Origin: Rhodosorus marinus
Lineage: Eukaryota; Rhodophyta; Stylonematophyceae; Stylonematales; Stylonemataceae
Reading direction: 5' to 3'
Assembly: GCA_029953675.1 (NCBI GenBank)
Contig: JAMWBK010000002.1
Span: 682,001-746,000 of the forward strand
DNA: 64,000 nucleotides
In this document: positions 1 through 11,298 of the stretch, one piece after another
Position numbering within the stretch: the first letter of the stretch is position 1
Layout: the number at the start of each line of letters is the position of its first letter
The notes under the pieces: generated by a model
What the model was told of the DNA's origin: nothing
Databases searched by the model: none
What the model saw: the letters and a program-made list of their open reading frames with translations, nothing else
Position numbers and translations under genes: made by a program

Positions 1-138
1 GAGGAAGCAGCCCTATCCTGGCCCGTGTACAGGAACTGGGTTGCCGAAACTCACCCAGAAAAGTGGTCAGTAGTAGCGCATCCCTTTGGTAATCGTAGGC
101 TAGGGACGCAGGCATCTAGAACGGTCCCCCGAAGTTAA
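1..138 (+). CDS. C-terminal end of an unidentified gene (partial)
   Basis: Frame 1 is open from the first base to a TAA at 136-138 and gives 45 residues containing tryptophans and charged residues (for example SWPVYRNW and HPEKWSVV). This would suit the last exon of a plus-strand gene whose body lies before the window. No family is recognised. An open stretch this short can occur by chance, so the call is weak. Confidence 0.25.
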   Translation, partial: EEAALSWPVYRNWVAETHPEKWSVVAHPFGNRRLGTQASRTVPRS

Positions 139-680
139 CCTGCCCTGACTCTTAACCGGTCACGAACCACCGTTTTCAATATCTCCTTGACAGACTGTCC
201 ACCCAAAATATTTGCATATTCATCCCCAAATAGCAGATTTCACGAAAATCCTGATGTTAGATATAGAAGGGGGGTAGTGCTGGATGCGTGTGATTCTAAA
301 TATGGTGAATTAATAATTGAAAAGTTATTACTATACCCCACTGCGTCATATTTGTTGAGGGGAACATGGGCAGTAAATTCACAGCGCTGGATTGTGCAAC
401 GATATGGAGGGGATCGTTTCGAGGTGTCAGCGGGGACGTTCGGGGCCTAGTCTTCGGGCTTGATCTGAGCGTCTTGTTGACTTCGAGCGAGGGTTTTGAT
501 GTCAAAGTTTTTGTGAACAAGAGGTACTGAGGAGGTGTACTTGTTTTCAAACGGAAATTTTCATCTGGCTTTGCAATCGGAAACGTTTTCCAAGACTGTG
601 TGGAGCGGTTGGACGAGCCTTGGCTTGTTTTTTTTTTGGTACGCTCTTCGCGCTCTTTGCTGAATCATTCGCGATCTGGA
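139..680. other. Intergenic, promoter/leader of the next gene
   Basis: No convincing coding frame. The last 250 bases are G/T-rich on the plus strand, as seen ahead of most genes here. A GTG-started extension of the downstream frame begins at 600, but it has no ATG before 681. Confidence 0.5.
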
Positions 681-1481
681 ATGGGTCAATCTAGAAGCAA
701 ACCGCAACAGACTGCGTCTACGCTTAAGCTCGTTGCAAATGACGAGGATGGCGGCGGTCCGAGTATTCCTGGATTGGCCATGGAAGCTGGTGATTACGAG
801 GAGGTTGTCACGCAGATGGAGAGTGCGAGGAAGGCCGATACTGTAGCATTTCAACAGCGACAGGAGGAGCTTTCTAGCCGTCAGAGGGCAGAGGGAAGCG
901 CACAAGCATCTATTGAGGAGAACAGCAGGCTGACGACGCAGCTTGTCAAGTCTATCGAAGATCAATATCAAGTTGAGGGAGCTGTTGGTGAAAGCGTTAG
1001 CTCTCAAAAGATAAACAAGCTTATTAAGGCTATAGAAGTAGCATCCGAGGAAGCAAATGGCGTCACTGCTGAGGATAGACCACCGCAAGAGTTCAGCACT
1101 ACCAAGGGGAGCTTTGTTGCGAAGAAAGCTAAAGCCTACGCAAAGAAGGACAAGCGCGCCCGTAGGAGGACAAGTGAAGAGAAGTTCGCAAGGGACCAGC
1201 AGATACGGGAATACAACAAGATCGCTGAACACCTTCGCGCGCGCTTCGATCTCGACGCAGTATTAGCGGCCGCGGGTTTGAGTTTTGAGCAACTCGTTGA
1301 GGAGCAACCGGAAGACTTTCTCAGGTTGTACTTCCGCAGCAAATATATACTTGGGGAAACTGAACATTCCCGAAAGGAGACATCGTATCAGGAGGTTGAA
1401 GACGCGATTAGGTTATCGAAGGCTCATTTGCTCCAAGCAGCGGAGAAAGGAAAGGATACCGCGCCATTTGTTCTTAGCTGA
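681..1481 (+). CDS. Putative N-myristoylated, charged helical protein (unknown family)
   Basis: Single-exon ORF of 266 residues. The ATG at 681 is chosen because the frame upstream has no ATG and because the protein then starts MGQSRSKP, which fits the N-myristoylation pattern M-G-x-x-x-S with basic residues after it (motif seen; modification inferred). The middle is acidic and glutamine-rich, probably helical. A lysine/arginine cluster (KKAKAYAKKDKRARRR) lies near residue 165. The C-terminal 80 residues look like a small helical domain containing FDLDAVLAAAGLSFEQL. No transmembrane segment is visible. I do not recognise the family, so a membrane-peripheral adaptor role is only an inference from the N-terminus. 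Confidence 0.6.
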   Translation: MGQSRSKPQQTASTLKLVANDEDGGGPSIPGLAMEAGDYEEVVTQMESARKADTVAFQQRQEELSSRQRAEGSAQASIEENSRLTTQLVKSIEDQYQVEGAVGESVSSQKINKLIKAIEVASEEANGVTAEDRPPQEFSTTKGSFVAKKAKAYAKKDKRARRRTSEEKFARDQQIREYNKIAEHLRARFDLDAVLAAAGLSFEQLVEEQPEDFLRLYFRSKYILGETEHSRKETSYQEVEDAIRLSKAHLLQAAEKGKDTAPFVLS

Positions 1482-2569
1482 GTAGCTTTTTATTTTGTCG
1501 TATCGGGTTGGCTTCTCAGAAGGCAGCACTCCGCGGGGTTCGGACGCTGGGCAGCGCTGTTACATACAGATTCTGCCCTTCTGCCTGGCCCTTGACCACC
1601 GGATCCTTGAAAATCGGGCTATCCATTCCAGGCGTTTACTGACTTAGATTCAGCATATTATTGTTTAACATCTTATTCAACGTATGTAAATATTTGAACA
1701 GATTGGGGAAGAACAGGTGTACGAGATGCCAGGCCGTGTGGAGCTCCATGCAACGCTTGCGGACTGTGCAAGTTATCTCGACATAATTTAGAGCATTGAA
1801 TCGCAGATGTGAAGCAACCAACGTAATAACATCATCGCAAGCGAAGGCGACAATAAATTCATCAGCTCCGCGCCCGCTGTTGGGGGAAGGAATATCTCTG
1901 CTTGAAGCCACGCTTCACGTTTAGATAAATAGTAGTAGCCCAAACACACGTAGCCGGCCCTTCTCCTCCACTGACCTTTCTCAAAATCATGAAGTGCCGA
2001 GTGGTGCAACATCAACGTCGTCGACGACCCTCCAGCTGCATTAGCTCCAAATTCTCGATCCGTTCTTTGCACTGGCAACCCTCAAGAGGGTCCCAGTCAG
2101 GCGGCCTTTGTTCCAAAAAATTCTTCGAGCCTCGGTTGCCATGACAACACCTACAGAACAGCAACTCACTTCCACTCAAGGAAAATTCAACAACCATACC
2201 TGACCAGGTCGTCTTGTCACAGGTAAAGAAAAGAAAAACAACTCCAAAAAAATTCCAGGTGGGACATGCTCGGGACAAGAAGTGTCCCAAATTAGATTTT
2301 TCTGATTTGTCGCTCGTCGTTCCAAATCGTTTGTTGTTTTTTTTCCCTTTGTTGATGCCGTTGGGAGATGGCAATCCTCATAGTTTGGAATTGGATGGTT
2401 TATGGGTATATGATGTTGCATATTTGCATAGTAGACATGGTTAGGGGGCCAAGCGGGAAGAAGTTGAAGCCTGGACAACAGTGAGGCGGTTTTGGGAGAG
2501 GAATCTGACCTGTCCTGAAGGACTCTTGTGTTTTTTTGGTGGTAGTTTTTTTTTTTCTTTGAGCGCTTC
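1482..2569. other. Intergenic region
   Basis: About 1.1 kb between two plus-strand genes. Minus-strand ORFs of up to 120 codons run through it but have no family resemblance or splice logic. The 3' half (about 2300-2569) becomes G/T-rich on the plus strand and is probably the promoter and leader of the YceD gene. Confidence 0.5.
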
Positions 2570-3657
2570 ATGGAGACAGGATTTGTTGCGGGGGTTTGCG
2601 GGCATCGGTTGCCTGGGAGGGGACGGCAGGTGTGTGGTCGTTCTGGTGAGGGCGATTCTCTGGGCTTGTCGGGGAGCGTCAGAAGAGTGCAGGTGCGGCG
2701 ATGGAGAGGGCAAGGTGTTCGGTGTCTAGCGGAGAATGGCCAGGAGGCGGGGACTAGCGCAGCGGTTAGCAAACCTCTGCGTTTGGAACGAGGCGAGATG
2801 CGGGCGAAGGGGAAGTTGAAGAAGACCACCTCGCTGGGCTCCCTCGGACTGGATATGTATGGACCGGAAAACACTCCTGTAAATGTTACCCTCGTCGTGA
2901 AGAAGGTGCGTTCGGATTTCTACGTAAGAGGGACAGTGAAATCGAAGCTCGTCTGTCGATGTGATCGGTGCGGATCGGATTACGAACATAGAGGTAAAAG
3001 CTCAATAGAAGTCTGGCTCGCAACAAGCGCTGACGGGGTGAGTAGAATTTTACCCCAAAACTCGGAGCACATTGCTTCCAAACCGCAAGCAGACTATTCC
3101 AGACCCGATATCTAACGCAGGACCTACTCGGACGTTAGGAGCCTAAGCTTGCTTCAGAGGAGGACACCCGGGCCGATGAAGCTGTTGTACACTTCACGAA
3201 TGATATGGATCATGTAGATCTCGCCCCGCATATTGTGGATGGCGTAGCAATTTCACTCCCCTTGAAGAAACTGTGCCGGAATGATTGCAGAGGAGATTTA
3301 CCAACGGAGGTGGGCTCTTATCTTGGGGACAACTTGATTACATTTTCTACGCGATGTACTAATCCGGCGGGCTGTCCGTGTTTTCTTTGAACTCTCTCTC
3401 TCTCTCTCTCTCTCTTATGTCTCCAGGGATTGCCTAGTGGTCTGGATGTAGAGTTCCTGACCCCGTCGGGGATTTCCGACGACGAAGAGTTCATGGAAGA
3501 CGAGGATCTTTTCGAGGACATGGAAACGGGCTTGTCTGAACAACAGCGCAAGCTATTTCGTGATCCAAACCAGGTTGAGCCGCTGGAACATAAGCTGGAT
3601 CCTGAGACCGTTGCTATGCTCCGGGAGTGGGAACGAGAACTTCGCGAAAAGGACTAG
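2570..3657 (+). CDS. YceD/DUF177 family protein, plastid 23S rRNA accumulation factor
   Basis: Three exons, 2570-3037, 3160-3309 and 3427-3657, give about 283 residues. In bacteria and plastids, YceD proteins support 23S rRNA and large-subunit accumulation (family knowledge). The mature region starts near residue 75 and has the family's CRCDRC pair followed, after the acidic segment, by ISLPLKKLCRNDCRGDLP and an acidic C-terminus ending in a charged helix. The first 70 residues are basic and start METGF, which fits a plastid transit peptide with an N-terminal phenylalanine. A start at MRAKGKLKK (2798) cannot be excluded. The second intron carries a (CT)12 tract just before its acceptor. The acceptor of exon 2 is the second AG of a CAGAG, fixed by reading frame. 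Confidence 0.8.
3392..3415 (+). repeat. (CT)12 microsatellite acting as intron polypyrimidine tract
   Basis: Uninterrupted CT dinucleotides lie within intron 2 of the YceD gene, 11 bases before the splice acceptor at 3425-3426. Confidence 0.9.
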
Positions 3658-3884
3658 TTGGGCAATCCGGAAACATTTTGACGATAAAAGAAACTGTATT
3701 TGGGAGGAAGCAAGCTGCCTCCTTTTGTTTGTAAAAGAAATTTTTTGTGTCGGAATTCCTTTGCTTTTAGTTTGGCTCTTGCTCTCAGAGGACATCGAGA
3801 TCGCTTCACCCTCATCAACTGTACATTTCGCTTGTCGAAAACCTGTTCTCAACCGTCACAATTTTCCAGTCTCCTTTCGATTGA

Positions 3885-4307
3885 TTAACCATTGGCATTC
3901 TCTTGCAATCCCTCATCGCTTGGGCTTGCCTGCTCGTGATCGCCTAGATTATACCTGTCAGCAATATCTTTCTTCTTCACTGCCTCGAGGTATTCTTCCT
4001 TGAACTTCCATGGAAGCTCGATCGAAGCATCATCGTTACCTTCCATAACCTCGTCGATAGACTTCCCCGGAAACTTCATCCCCCAACACTTCTTCATGGC
4101 TTCATTGAGCTCACGGCAGCCATCCAAACCTCCCTCATGATAATACGTTCTGGCCTGATGTCGTATGCTGAGGCAATAGAACACGCTGTCAAACAGATAC
4201 TGACATAGGTTCTTGTCGCCTTTCGCCGCCAAGCGCTTCACCAGCATCAACTCCGTCTCTCCGTCAAAGTAACCTGTGAAGGTTTCTGATCTCTGACGTA
4301 CCGGCAT
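3885..4307 (-). CDS. DUF3128 / EMI1-like twin-CX9C protein
   Basis: Single-exon gene of 140 residues on the minus strand, convergent with YceD. The core has two CX9C pairs, CQYLFDSVFYC and, 21 residues later, CRELNEAMKKC followed by W. This is the arrangement in the DUF3128 family (yeast EMI1, animal C22orf39). CX9C proteins commonly fold through disulphides in the mitochondrial intermembrane space, but location is not shown by this sequence. No targeting presequence is apparent. The C-terminal 60 residues are acidic and lysine-rich. Start ATG at 4307. Confidence 0.75.
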   Translation of the reverse strand: MPVRQRSETFTGYFDGETELMLVKRLAAKGDKNLCQYLFDSVFYCLSIRHQARTYYHEGGLDGCRELNEAMKKCWGMKFPGKSIDEVMEGNDDASIELPWKFKEEYLEAVKKKDIADRYNLGDHEQASPSDEGLQENANG

Positions 4308-6059
4308 CGCATGATATGGATTGAAGCAATCTCAATCCTCTCTGTCTCCAATACCACTGCGCAATGTTCCCTACGACAAGGCGCCCAGGCGGAGCGACGG
4401 TTGGCTGTCCTTGTCCACTATGCGAATGTGATCAAGTGAGCTAGGGAGTTAAGCGGCACCCGAGCTCGGATTGCTCGCCTTTCCCGGTTTTGAGCTCGGC
4501 GGGAGAACGCCTTCGTCTGGAAAGAAATTCTGATTTGAAGGAGTACTAATTGGAAACCATCTTCCCAACTTGACAATTGCGGATGGCTGCTGGGACCTGA
4601 GGTTCAAATGCAGGCTTTGGGATGAGTTACTCCGTGACTGTCTGATTTCGAAAATTTTGCTCTTCATGTGGATTGATGCTTTTTGAACGGTGCGAGTGAT
4701 GGAATGCTATCAGATCCTCGAGGCGCTGAGCTCGGCAAAGCAAAAGCTGACGCACATCGTAGACGAACCGATTTTTTTCGTTGGCATCTCACCTCACGGA
4801 ACGAGGCCCACATGGCGGTTTACTCTAATGAAAATACAGGCTAGCATATCATGCGGCGGTGGCTTTTCGTACTTTGCTGTAACCCCAGAAACCTCCGAAA
4901 CGGACAAGCGCTAAATTAGAGAGCCTGAGAAAAAGTCACATTCGGATGGACCAACATACTTGATCTACACCAGTTCAGTCAGCAAAACGCCCGGTAAATG
5001 CCTTCAAGTCGTATGTTTTTGCCTCTCAGTCCGTAAAGACAAGCCATCTCAGATTATACCAACGCAGTTATCAGCACCCTAGATGAAGCTTGCTGTCGCA
5101 GGCCAGTGATGCACCACTCAACACCTAATCGTCCAGGAGACGACCCAAAAAGGACACACGGAGTACAACGATTTGTCCAATTATATTGACACGTGTCATA
5201 TATATAAATGGATAATTAAAGACGCGTGTCTAATCAATATTGGTAATAATGCTTCTAGGGGTAGACTTTGTAATAGAGATTCACAAATCGTCTATAAATG
5301 TAATAATTAGTAGTAATAGGCATTTTTGTACCCCTTGAGAGTGTATTTTTTATTTTGTGGTTCAGAGGAAGTGAGCTGAGCTCACAAGTCAGTAGACTTC
5401 GCGGAGAGAGAAGCGATGGGAGGGGTTTGGATGGCAATTGCTTTTAGCTCGGATGGAGAAGAGGAAGATGATACGGATTTGCACTCCGAACTGCATCCTA
5501 GCACCTCTAGTGGTGAAGTTAGACTTCCGTCATGAACTAGGGGTTTACATATCGTTAGTTTGGTTTAGGCAGAGCGTTTCGCTTTTTCTTGTTCCGTTTT
5601 CCGTGCTCGATTGGGTCTGAGGTGTTGCTTGGTAGTCACGCCCTAAAGGCTGGAGCCCCGTGGGGGAAAACGCGGTCTCTTCCGCTGATCAATCTAATGG
5701 TAGTGGTTGCATGTTTCACCGAACGCATCGAGTAGATGATTCTCTGGGAGCTGCTCCTTTTCTTTTCCAAAGACGACCGAACGAATCAGTGTGTTAAAAG
5801 TTTCAGTTGAAGATGAATAGTTGAATTCAGGAACGAAGGTGATCCTAATCGTGCCCGGTGCGAACCAGCACCGACTTTCATTAGATGTTTACTACGCCGA
5901 GAAAGCCTCCTCCATGAGATTACCGGTGCGGACAACAGGAGGTTGCGTTGAATACTTTCTAGCGCCTTTATACAGTTCAGATGGTGTACCGTCCAGCTTG
6001 GTGGGGGAGGACGTTGAGCTGGTTCCTTCAAGAGCTATTTATAGGATACTCAACTAAGG
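4308..6059. other. Intergenic region with AT-rich centre
   Basis: About 1.75 kb between divergent genes. A 74-codon plus ORF at 4690-4914 and smaller ORFs have no recognisable content. 5160-5345 is AT-rich, with related sequences ACACGTGTC and ACGCGTGTC about 35 bp apart. 5400-6059 presumably holds the lycopene cyclase promoter. Confidence 0.45.
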
Positions 6060-7682
6060 ATGGGGTTTGTATCGATCTTGGGGTTGCCGAACCTGAGAGC
6101 TCGTCAGCTCTCTCTTCGGCGGGCTGTGGCGCGGACATCAGCTGAGCAGGAAGTTGCTAAGAAAGGGGCCGTTGAATCAGTGGATGTTGCCATTATTGGT
6201 GGAGGTCCTGCCGGCCTGTCTTTGGCTAGGGCTGTGAGTGAACGAGGGGCTAGTGTGCTTGTTATAGAAAAGGACGTTGAGAAAAAGTGGCCGAACAATT
6301 ATGGGGTAATGTGACATTCCGAAACAACCTTCACCCAACTTTGCTGACCAAGTCCCCGATGTCGAATGTAGGTGTGGATGGATGAGCTGGCGAGGGTAAG
6401 CCTGGATGACTGCGTTAAAAAGTCATGGCCAGTAGCAACAGTGTACACTGGAGAGGGCGAGAAACGTGTATTAGAACGCCCCTATGGAAGGGTTGATGTG
6501 GAAAAGATGAAGCAGAAAATTCGCGCTCAGTGCCAGGCGACTGGAAAGGTCACGGTGTCTTCTGGATTGGCTAGTTCAGTAGAGCACAAGGAGACTAGCT
6601 CGATTATGACTTTCAAGGCAAATGGGGAGAAAGATTCCAGTAAGTAGTCCTGACTAGCAGTGGACAGCCATGCAATGAATCCGGCGTCTTAAGTATGTGA
6701 ACTCTGATGGGTTATCGACAGGTCAAGTTGAGGCCAAAGCCATCGTTGACGCCACTGGGCATGCGTTAGGATTTGTAGAGTTTACGGAGGGTCATGCTCC
6801 AGGCATCCAAGCCGCGTATGGGATGGAAATCACAGTGCCGTCCCATCCCTGGCCTGTAGGAGAGATGCTGCTTATGGATTTCCGCGCAGAGCACATGAAG
6901 GGTTCGGATAAGGAGAAGAAGGACGCCGATGAGGTTCCCTTGTTTTTCTACGTTATGCCAATGTCCGATACGAGAATATTCGTGGAGGAAACATCGCTAA
7001 TCGGCAAACCTGCTGTTGGCTTTGACTACCTTAAGGAGCAGTGCTACAAGAGACTGGCGTATCATAATGTCCAGGTACGCTTTGTGAGCCATTCCTGTCT
7101 ACAAAGAAGAGCAATACCAACTTTGGCTTTATCTGCTTTGACCAGGTTGACGAAGTACACGAAGAAGAGTTTTGTTTCATTCCAATGGGAGGTGGTATGC
7201 CGCTCCTGAACCAGAGAGTCATTGGGTATGGAGGCTCTGCGGGACTCGTTCACCCAGCCACGGGCTACATGTTCGGAAATGCTGTCAATCGAGTGGATGA
7301 AGTTGGGGAAGCTCTAGTTAATGCCCTGAATGAAGGGAGCCTCAGTGGAGATGAGGTATCGAAGCGAGTTTGGAAGCAGATCTGGAGTGATGCCAGACTC
7401 TTGCAGAGAGACTTCTTGGTCTTTGGAGGGGAAACCATCCTCAGAATGAAGCTGCACGAACTCCAGTACTTCTTTGCAGCCTTCTTTAAGCTCCCCTGGG
7501 AACAGTGGACTGAGTTCTTGAGCTTTGGGCTCATTCGTCCGGAGGAGCGACTAGTTTTTGGGCTTGGAGTATTCCTGCGGACATCGAACGCAGTGAGGTT
7601 CAAGCTAGTATTTGAAGCGATAACCAGAGGACAGTTGACCCTCCTCAATTCGGTAATTCCTAACCCGTTTCGGAGAAACTAA
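6060..7682 (+). CDS. Lycopene cyclase (beta/epsilon family), plastid
   Basis: Four exons, 6060-6305, 6372-6639, 6722-7074 and 7146-7682, encode 467 residues. The enzyme closes the ends of lycopene to make carotenes, in the plastid. The dinucleotide-binding motif VAIIGGGPAGLSLA is near residue 42. It is followed by the family signatures WPNNYGVWMDEL (split by intron 1), VDATG, FFYVMPMSDTRIFVEETSL and the C-terminal GYGGSAGLVHPATGYM. The sequence does not tell a beta- from an epsilon-cyclase. The N-terminus MGFVSILGLPNLRARQ is a plausible short transit peptide with F at position 3. An in-frame stop just upstream (6055-6057) supports this start. Related FAD enzymes such as neoxanthin synthase share this fold. 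Confidence 0.88.
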
Positions 7683-8503
7683 ATATCGAACTAATGTATG
7701 TTAGGGACTGATCCCAATGATTCCCAACAATCTATCGGGGCGACAAAGAGCTCCCGATATCGGGCTCTGTCAAGTACTCTGAAGGATGCTCTTGTTCCGT
7801 CCATGTTACCGTCATAAGCGACAAATACTCTTGCCCAAAGTGCACTTGCTGAATATGCTTCCGGAGAGTTTCAAGCCGCTCGAATCGACACTCTATCACT
7901 CCGCATTCAATCAGCCCTCCTCTTCTCGATCCTTAAGACAGCGAGCGTCTGGCCGACTTGTGCCTTGACCCAGATACGCCTCCGGTCGTCCCGACCATCT
8001 TCGGGTCCAGTCAAAACCTGTTCGTAGCCTTGAGGTGATCCCATGCACTACCAATAGGCAATCGTCTGCAGAAAGTATGCAACACTAAGATACATCACGC
8101 GCTCCCGCAAGCCTGTGTTGCACCAGGAGGCTATTACGAACGTCACCACCCTGTGTAGTCGACTGTGTCGCACCGGTGCGTTCCATAGAGGTCTTCCCAT
8201 TCATCAAGAGCCATCAGGGGCCACCTAGACTTCGTCGATGAGGATTCGGATTGCTACTTAGCGGGAGCTCGGGATGTGAAGGATAGTGTTTGCCAGTTAC
8301 GGGGGAGGGAGATAGATAGATAATAGACGTTAGTCTCGTATAGAGGATCTTATGGGTGCTAGATAGGAGCTGTTTAGTAGCAACAGATGGACGATGCTGG
8401 GTATAAAGCGTAGATTTCTGTTGATGCAGAGGTGTTGATGTGAGGTTTTTGTTTGTTTTGTTTGGTGTTTTTGGAGGGGGGGGCGTAGTGGGTTTGAGGA
8501 AGG
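7683..8503. other. Intergenic region, SRP72 promoter
   Basis: No coding frame recognised. The final 100 bases are strongly G/T-rich on the plus strand with a G run at 8476-8483. Confidence 0.5.
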
Positions 8504-11298
8504 ATGGAGAAACGTCCAAGTACGATGAATCGTTCGAGGACGTTTGAGACTCTGTCGGGTGGGTTTTCGAAAGGGGATTACGATGCGGTGATAAAGGGAG
8601 CCGAAAAGGCGTTGCGGAGTAACGAAAAGGACGGATGCGTTAAAGCGATGCTGGCGGCGGCCTACATTCGGAGCGGGAAGTTTGTGGAGGGAGTTGCGGC
8701 TGCTGAGGAGGCCCTGAGAGATTCAGGTATACCTGCGGCTCTGCAGAACGACCTGAAGTATATCAAGGCTTACGGTTTGTACGGGAGTCATCAGTACGAC
8801 GAGGCCCTCAAATCCGTTGAAGAACTTCGCAAACAGAAGTTTCAATCCGTGAGTACCGGAACAACTACACAGACGACCAAGGCCGACCTTCCAGTGGTGT
8901 GGGATCTTGTGGCAAATCCTGATCAGTTGCACTCCTCTGCTCTTCAAATTTGTAGGAGTACCTGACGCATCTCGAAGCTCAAACCCTAGGAAGGTCTGCA
9001 AAGAATGAGGAAGCCTCTGCATTGTATAGAGGAATGCTAGATGTGACAGGAAAACGAGGTTTTGGGGCTTGGCTGAGCCAGAGAACCGTGACAGAAGACG
9101 TTGTACAGGTTCGTCCTTTTTGGTGTTTTGCGGATGCGATTAACTGGTTGCGCGCTTTCAGCAATTTTCATGTAGGTCATTCGTGGTGCGGAACTTTTAG
9201 GTGCTGAACGTACGGCTGCCCTGTTATGTTTCCTTCTCTTCTGTGCAGAAATCAGAAGTATTAACGAACTTGACTTTCAATCTCGCATCCTCGGGAAAGG
9301 ACAGTAGCGAAGTTGCGAAATTGCAGGCCGACGATCCAGACTCGCAAACGTCTGAAGTTTTGTTTAACCTTGCGTGCGCCATGATTAGTGCAGGCGATCT
9401 CGACCAGGCTGAACAGGTGCGTCTCGCCCTTCTGAACCTTGCTCGAGCTTCCTTTTATAGTACGATCATCTCATGGCTTTGTTCGGAACGACTGCTCGTA
9501 AGCAGACTCTTAACGAGGCCTATAAAAAAGGGTCGAAGATCCTCGAGGCGGAAGGTGCGTCCGAAGGGGATGCCAATGACGAGCTAGCTGGTATCCTTGT
9601 TCAGCTTGCCTACGTGCAGCAACTGAAAGGCCAAAATGATGCTGCGTCGAACAGCTACGAGAAACTCCTCAGTCAGAAGATATCTGATGTTGCCGTGGCA
9701 GCGGTTGCCAGCAACAACCTTGCCGTTCTGAAGTGGGATGCACCGGGCAGGAACGCCTTGGGCCTAGCCAAGCGATTGAAGGTAAGTTGCAGCCACGGAC
9801 ATGAAGAGTCCCAGATACCGCTTTCAGCGTCTTACTGAACGACGACCAATGTGACTGTCTCCAGAGTACAACCGTGCCCGGGTTGGAGTACAAGCTCACA
9901 AAACCCCAGCTGCAGATCATGGGCTGTAATCGCGCCATCGTGAACCTGGAAATGTCTCGTCTTGATGTTGTTTCCTCTGAGATTGAGGCATTGAAGACAC
10001 TTGCGACAGACAGCGACAACTTAACCCTTATTCAAAGCTCACAGCTGTCGAAATCTAAAAAGTATGGTGTACCTCCTGTCGACTTTTCCGTACGAACGCC
10101 AGGCGTCGTTTTATTTCAGGTGATGACAGTAGCTATGTTCGTTCAACGTAGGTTTGATGAAGCAGAGGAGGTGCTGAAAACAATCCAGAACCCCTCGGTG
10201 CGGAAGGCAGCAATTGCACAGGTAAAACTCGTGCATGGTGATTTTGAGGGGGCAGCGAATTCGATCGCTGAACTTCGCTCTAGCCCCTCGGCGATCGCCA
10301 CGTCCATGACTTTGTACGAAGCAGCTGGAATGGCGGAGAAAGCAAGCTTGTTGGTTAAGGGCGTTGCAAAGGAATGGGCCCAGTCTGGTAGAAAGGAGCT
10401 AGCGGTATCTTCATTGCGAGAGCTTGCTGAAATGTTCCACAGAAACAACATGTGCGAGGAAGCGTTCAAGGCCCATCGAACAACGCTTGTGACATGCAAA
10501 CTAATAGACTGCGTTCCTTTCTCCTCCCTTTACAGGGACTCGGAGGCCGTCGAAGCCCTTCGTGACGTCCTCGTTCTCTCACCTGACGACGAAGCTGCCG
10601 TTGCTAATATTGTGATAGCGTCAAGTAATATGGACTACGAAACTGCTGAAAACTACGCTAGCAGACTCCCCGCTCTGCAGGGAATGCAGGAGATGGACGC
10701 GATCGAGCTTGAAGCCCTGCCCGTTCCAAGACGGGGAGTCGATATGGACAAGCGCCGAGTACGAATAGACGCCGGCAATGAAGAAACTGCGGTAAGACTT
10801 CTACCTAACCGTATCTCTAGTGATGGCGTTCGACGGTGAAAGACAGTGCACTGTTTACCCGGGTCCTTGAGCTGTTCTAGAACGAGCAATTCTTGCGTCC
10901 TCATTAATAACATGTTGAATTTTCGATGAATGTGAGGATGATAAGATGGACGTAACTAACCCTGCCTTGCTATTCACTGTGCTTGATGGAACCTTTAGCC
11001 GAAGACCAAGAAGAAGAAGCGTAAGAACAAAAAGCCGCAAACGTTGAATCCCAACGGCCCCGATCCAGAAAGGTGGATAGCCAAACACATGCGATCGGGT
11101 GCAAGAAAGAAGAAGAAGCGTGCTGACGCCGTCTCACGCGGGTCCCAAGGAGCTGGACTTGCTGCAACTGAAGCCGCAAGTGAGCGAATGACCCATGCCG
11201 CGGAGCGAGCAGGAAAGAACGTTGTAAGCTCCGGTCCAACGGCGGCGTCACGTCCCAAGGGTACTACTAAAACGAAGAAGAAGAAGCACCGGAGATAG
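8504..11298 (+). CDS. SRP72: Signal recognition particle subunit SRP72
   Basis: Seven exons (8504-8848, 8956-9108, 9249-9416, about 9506-9781, 9865-10451, 10536-10791, 10999-11298) give about 694 residues, close to the human 671. SRP72 pairs with SRP68 on the S domain of the cytosolic SRP. TPR-like helical repeats fill the first 590 residues (for example LEAQTLGRSAKNEEASALYRG and DLDQAEQ, then GDFEGAANSIAEL). The last exon is the lysine-rich RNA-binding segment with the family signature NPNGPDPERWIA, followed by lysine-rich clusters up to the end. Intron 5 (10452-10535) was placed with a GTGCGA donor. Without it the frame still reads through, but splicing joins NNM to DSEAVEAL, which restores a TPR helix. 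The exon 4 start could be 9503 instead of 9506. Confidence 0.88.

Noticed and set aside
1-20. GGAAGCAGCCC resembling SRP RNA domain IV
   Set aside because: The preceding half of the helix lies outside the window and no pairing partner is visible.
561-1232. 223-codon minus-strand ORF
   Set aside because: Shadow of the plus-strand gene at 681-1481. Composition is leucine/serine/arginine-rich with no family features.
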